Assembly (NCBI GenBank): GCA_964506935.1 | Contig: CAZDOD010000017.1 | Coordinates: 1-24,767 of the forward strand | Direction of reading: 5' to 3' | DNA from: CAZDOD01 sp964506935 | GTDB lineage: Bacteria; Desulfobacterota; Zymogenia; Zymogenales; Zymogenaceae | DNA: 24,767 nt | Shown: one piece after another, positions 23,829-24,767 of the stretch | Layout of the letters: the number at the start of each line of letters is the position of its first letter | Position numbering within the stretch: the first letter of the stretch is position 1 | Notes under the pieces: generated by a model | What the model was told of the DNA's origin: nothing | What the model saw: only the letters and a program-made list of their open reading frames with translations | Database searches by the model: none | Program-made: the position numbers and the translations under genes

Positions 23829-24767
23829 ATGAGTGAAAAATCACGACCGTTTTCGAGATTAAGGGAACACCTCGGTTTTGATACCGAACCCGAAAAAGAC
23901 AAGGGTGAACCACCTGTCACGCCTTCCGAAGAGACCGCATCCCCGAAGAAGGACAAAAGTGTCGGATCCGATGACGAGCCAAAAAAGATGAAAGAGAGAA
24001 TCTCCGAACAGAAACAGGAAGTCAAAGAGATGCTTGATCACATGATCATGCCGGAGGAGAGGACCTTAAGAAATTACATCAGCATGAATTTCTGGAAAAG
24101 TAAGAGAGATGAGTACAGAAATATCAAGGAGAAGGAAAAGGAGGATCTGAACGTTTACAAGGTGCTGTCGGAGGGTGCCAGACCCACAATAGAGTATTAT
24201 ATCCTAACAATACTTTCTTGTATAATCGCCACCAGTGGGCTGATTGTAGGTTCCACGGCGATAATTATCGGCGCCATGATCGTCGCCCCCCTCATGACCC
24301 CTATCCTCGCCTTCTCCCTCGGGGTGATATGGGGTGATTTGAGGCTCGTGAGGACTTCTTTGGGGTCGATCCTTAAAGGAGCGGCGGTGGCCGTTCTCAT
24401 CGCTGCAGTGATGACCATTTTCGTACCTGAAATTTCATACTCACACGAAATAATCGCAAGGACCAAGCCGACCCTCTACGATATCATCGTCGCCATCGCC
24501 TCCGGCCTCGTGGGCGCCTATGGATATGCGAACAAAAAGATCAGCAGCGCCCTTGTGGGGATTGCCATCGCGGTGGCATTAATGCCTCCACTGTGTACGA
24601 TCGGCATCGGTTTGGGGAGCTTCGATATGGATGTCACGGTCGGCGCTGCAACACTTTTCGTCATCAACCTTGTTGGCATTTCGCTTGCCGGTGCTGTTGT
24701 TTTCTGGGCCATGAAGATTCACCCGATACACGCCGATGAGGAGGAGGTCAAGAGGAGGGCCCTATTT
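23829..24767 (+). CDS. DUF389 family membrane protein (5' part, runs off the window)
   Basis: An open frame of 313 codons runs to the window edge without a stop. AGGAGGG precedes the ATG. Residues 1-60 are charged and low-complexity (EPEKDKGEPPVTP, then DDEPKKMKERIS), followed by a helical soluble stretch to about 112. From about 115 comes the membrane domain with the family-typical GSTAIIIGAMIVAPLMTPI, later VAIASGLVGAYGYA and VGIAIAVALMPPLCTIGIGL. At least five hydrophobic segments are visible. DUF389 (TIGR00341-like) proteins are widespread and their function is not established; the conserved Pro/Gly-rich helices suggest a channel or transporter. Its own promoter lies 110-140 bases upstream. 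The C-terminus is missing. Confidence 0.85.
   Translation, partial: MSEKSRPFSRLREHLGFDTEPEKDKGEPPVTPSEETASPKKDKSVGSDDEPKKMKERISEQKQEVKEMLDHMIMPEERTLRNYISMNFWKSKRDEYRNIKEKEKEDLNVYKVLSEGARPTIEYYILTILSCIIATSGLIVGSTAIIIGAMIVAPLMTPILAFSLGVIWGDLRLVRTSLGSILKGAAVAVLIAAVMTIFVPEISYSHEIIARTKPTLYDIIVAIASGLVGAYGYANKKISSALVGIAIAVALMPPLCTIGIGLGSFDMDVTVGAATLFVINLVGISLAGAVVFWAMKIHPIHADEEEVKRRALF

Overview
The window reads as one chromosomal segment of an anaerobic bacterium, most likely a deltaproteobacterial lineage (Desulfobacterota or Thermodesulfobacteriota). This is an inference from the mix of gene families: a PurS-fused PurL, Fe-S benzoyl-CoA-reductase/2-hydroxyacyl-CoA-dehydratase-like proteins and B12 mutases. 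No rRNA, tRNA, CRISPR array, transposase or phage gene was seen. GC content looks moderate and fairly even, with AT-rich gaps between transcription units.

Left part (about 1-10.5 kb). After the 3' end of an unidentified plus-strand gene, everything lies on the minus strand. The genes are hemL (tetrapyrrole synthesis), a 992-aa PurL carrying PurS-like N-terminal units (purine synthesis), a secreted protein of unknown function with an internal duplication, an SOS unit (lexA, a small DUF6504-like gene, dinB), a Tat-exported phosphodiester glycosidase-like protein and a FAD-dependent oxidoreductase. The lexA promoter has TTGACA-N17-TATACT directly followed by an 18-bp near-palindrome, GGGNAACNTANGTTNCCC, which is a convincing autoregulatory LexA operator.

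Middle part (about 10.9-21.7 kb, all plus strand) is the interesting section. It encodes a MeaB-type GTPase chaperone, a short-chain dehydrogenase, an SCP2-type thiolase with its DUF35 Zn-ribbon/OB partner, two Fe-S subunits of the BcrB/BzdO and BcrC/BzdN type, and two different BadF/BcrA/BcrD-type ATPases. It ends with the large and small subunits of a coenzyme-B12 acyl-CoA mutase. The four reductase-like genes match the four-subunit make-up of class I (ATP-dependent) benzoyl-CoA reductase rather than a two-component 2-hydroxyacyl-CoA dehydratase. The mutase start codon lies inside the second ATPase gene (34-nt overlap), which ties the mutase to the reductase. By-eye alignment shows that the mutase keeps the carboxylate-binding Arg of methylmalonyl-CoA mutase (Arg207) but has Leu at Tyr89, Asn at the catalytic His244 and Asp at Asn366. 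Its B12 subunit replaces the Lys and Asp around the cobalt-ligating His. I infer an undescribed acyl-CoA pathway joining low-potential reduction or dehydration, carbon-skeleton rearrangement and thiolytic cleavage of a carboxylated CoA ester. The substrate is unknown.

Right part (about 22-24.8 kb): a GPH-family sugar/cation symporter and the 5' portion of a DUF389 membrane protein that runs off the window, with a good sigma-70 promoter in front of it. Homology calls rest on motif recognition without database searches.
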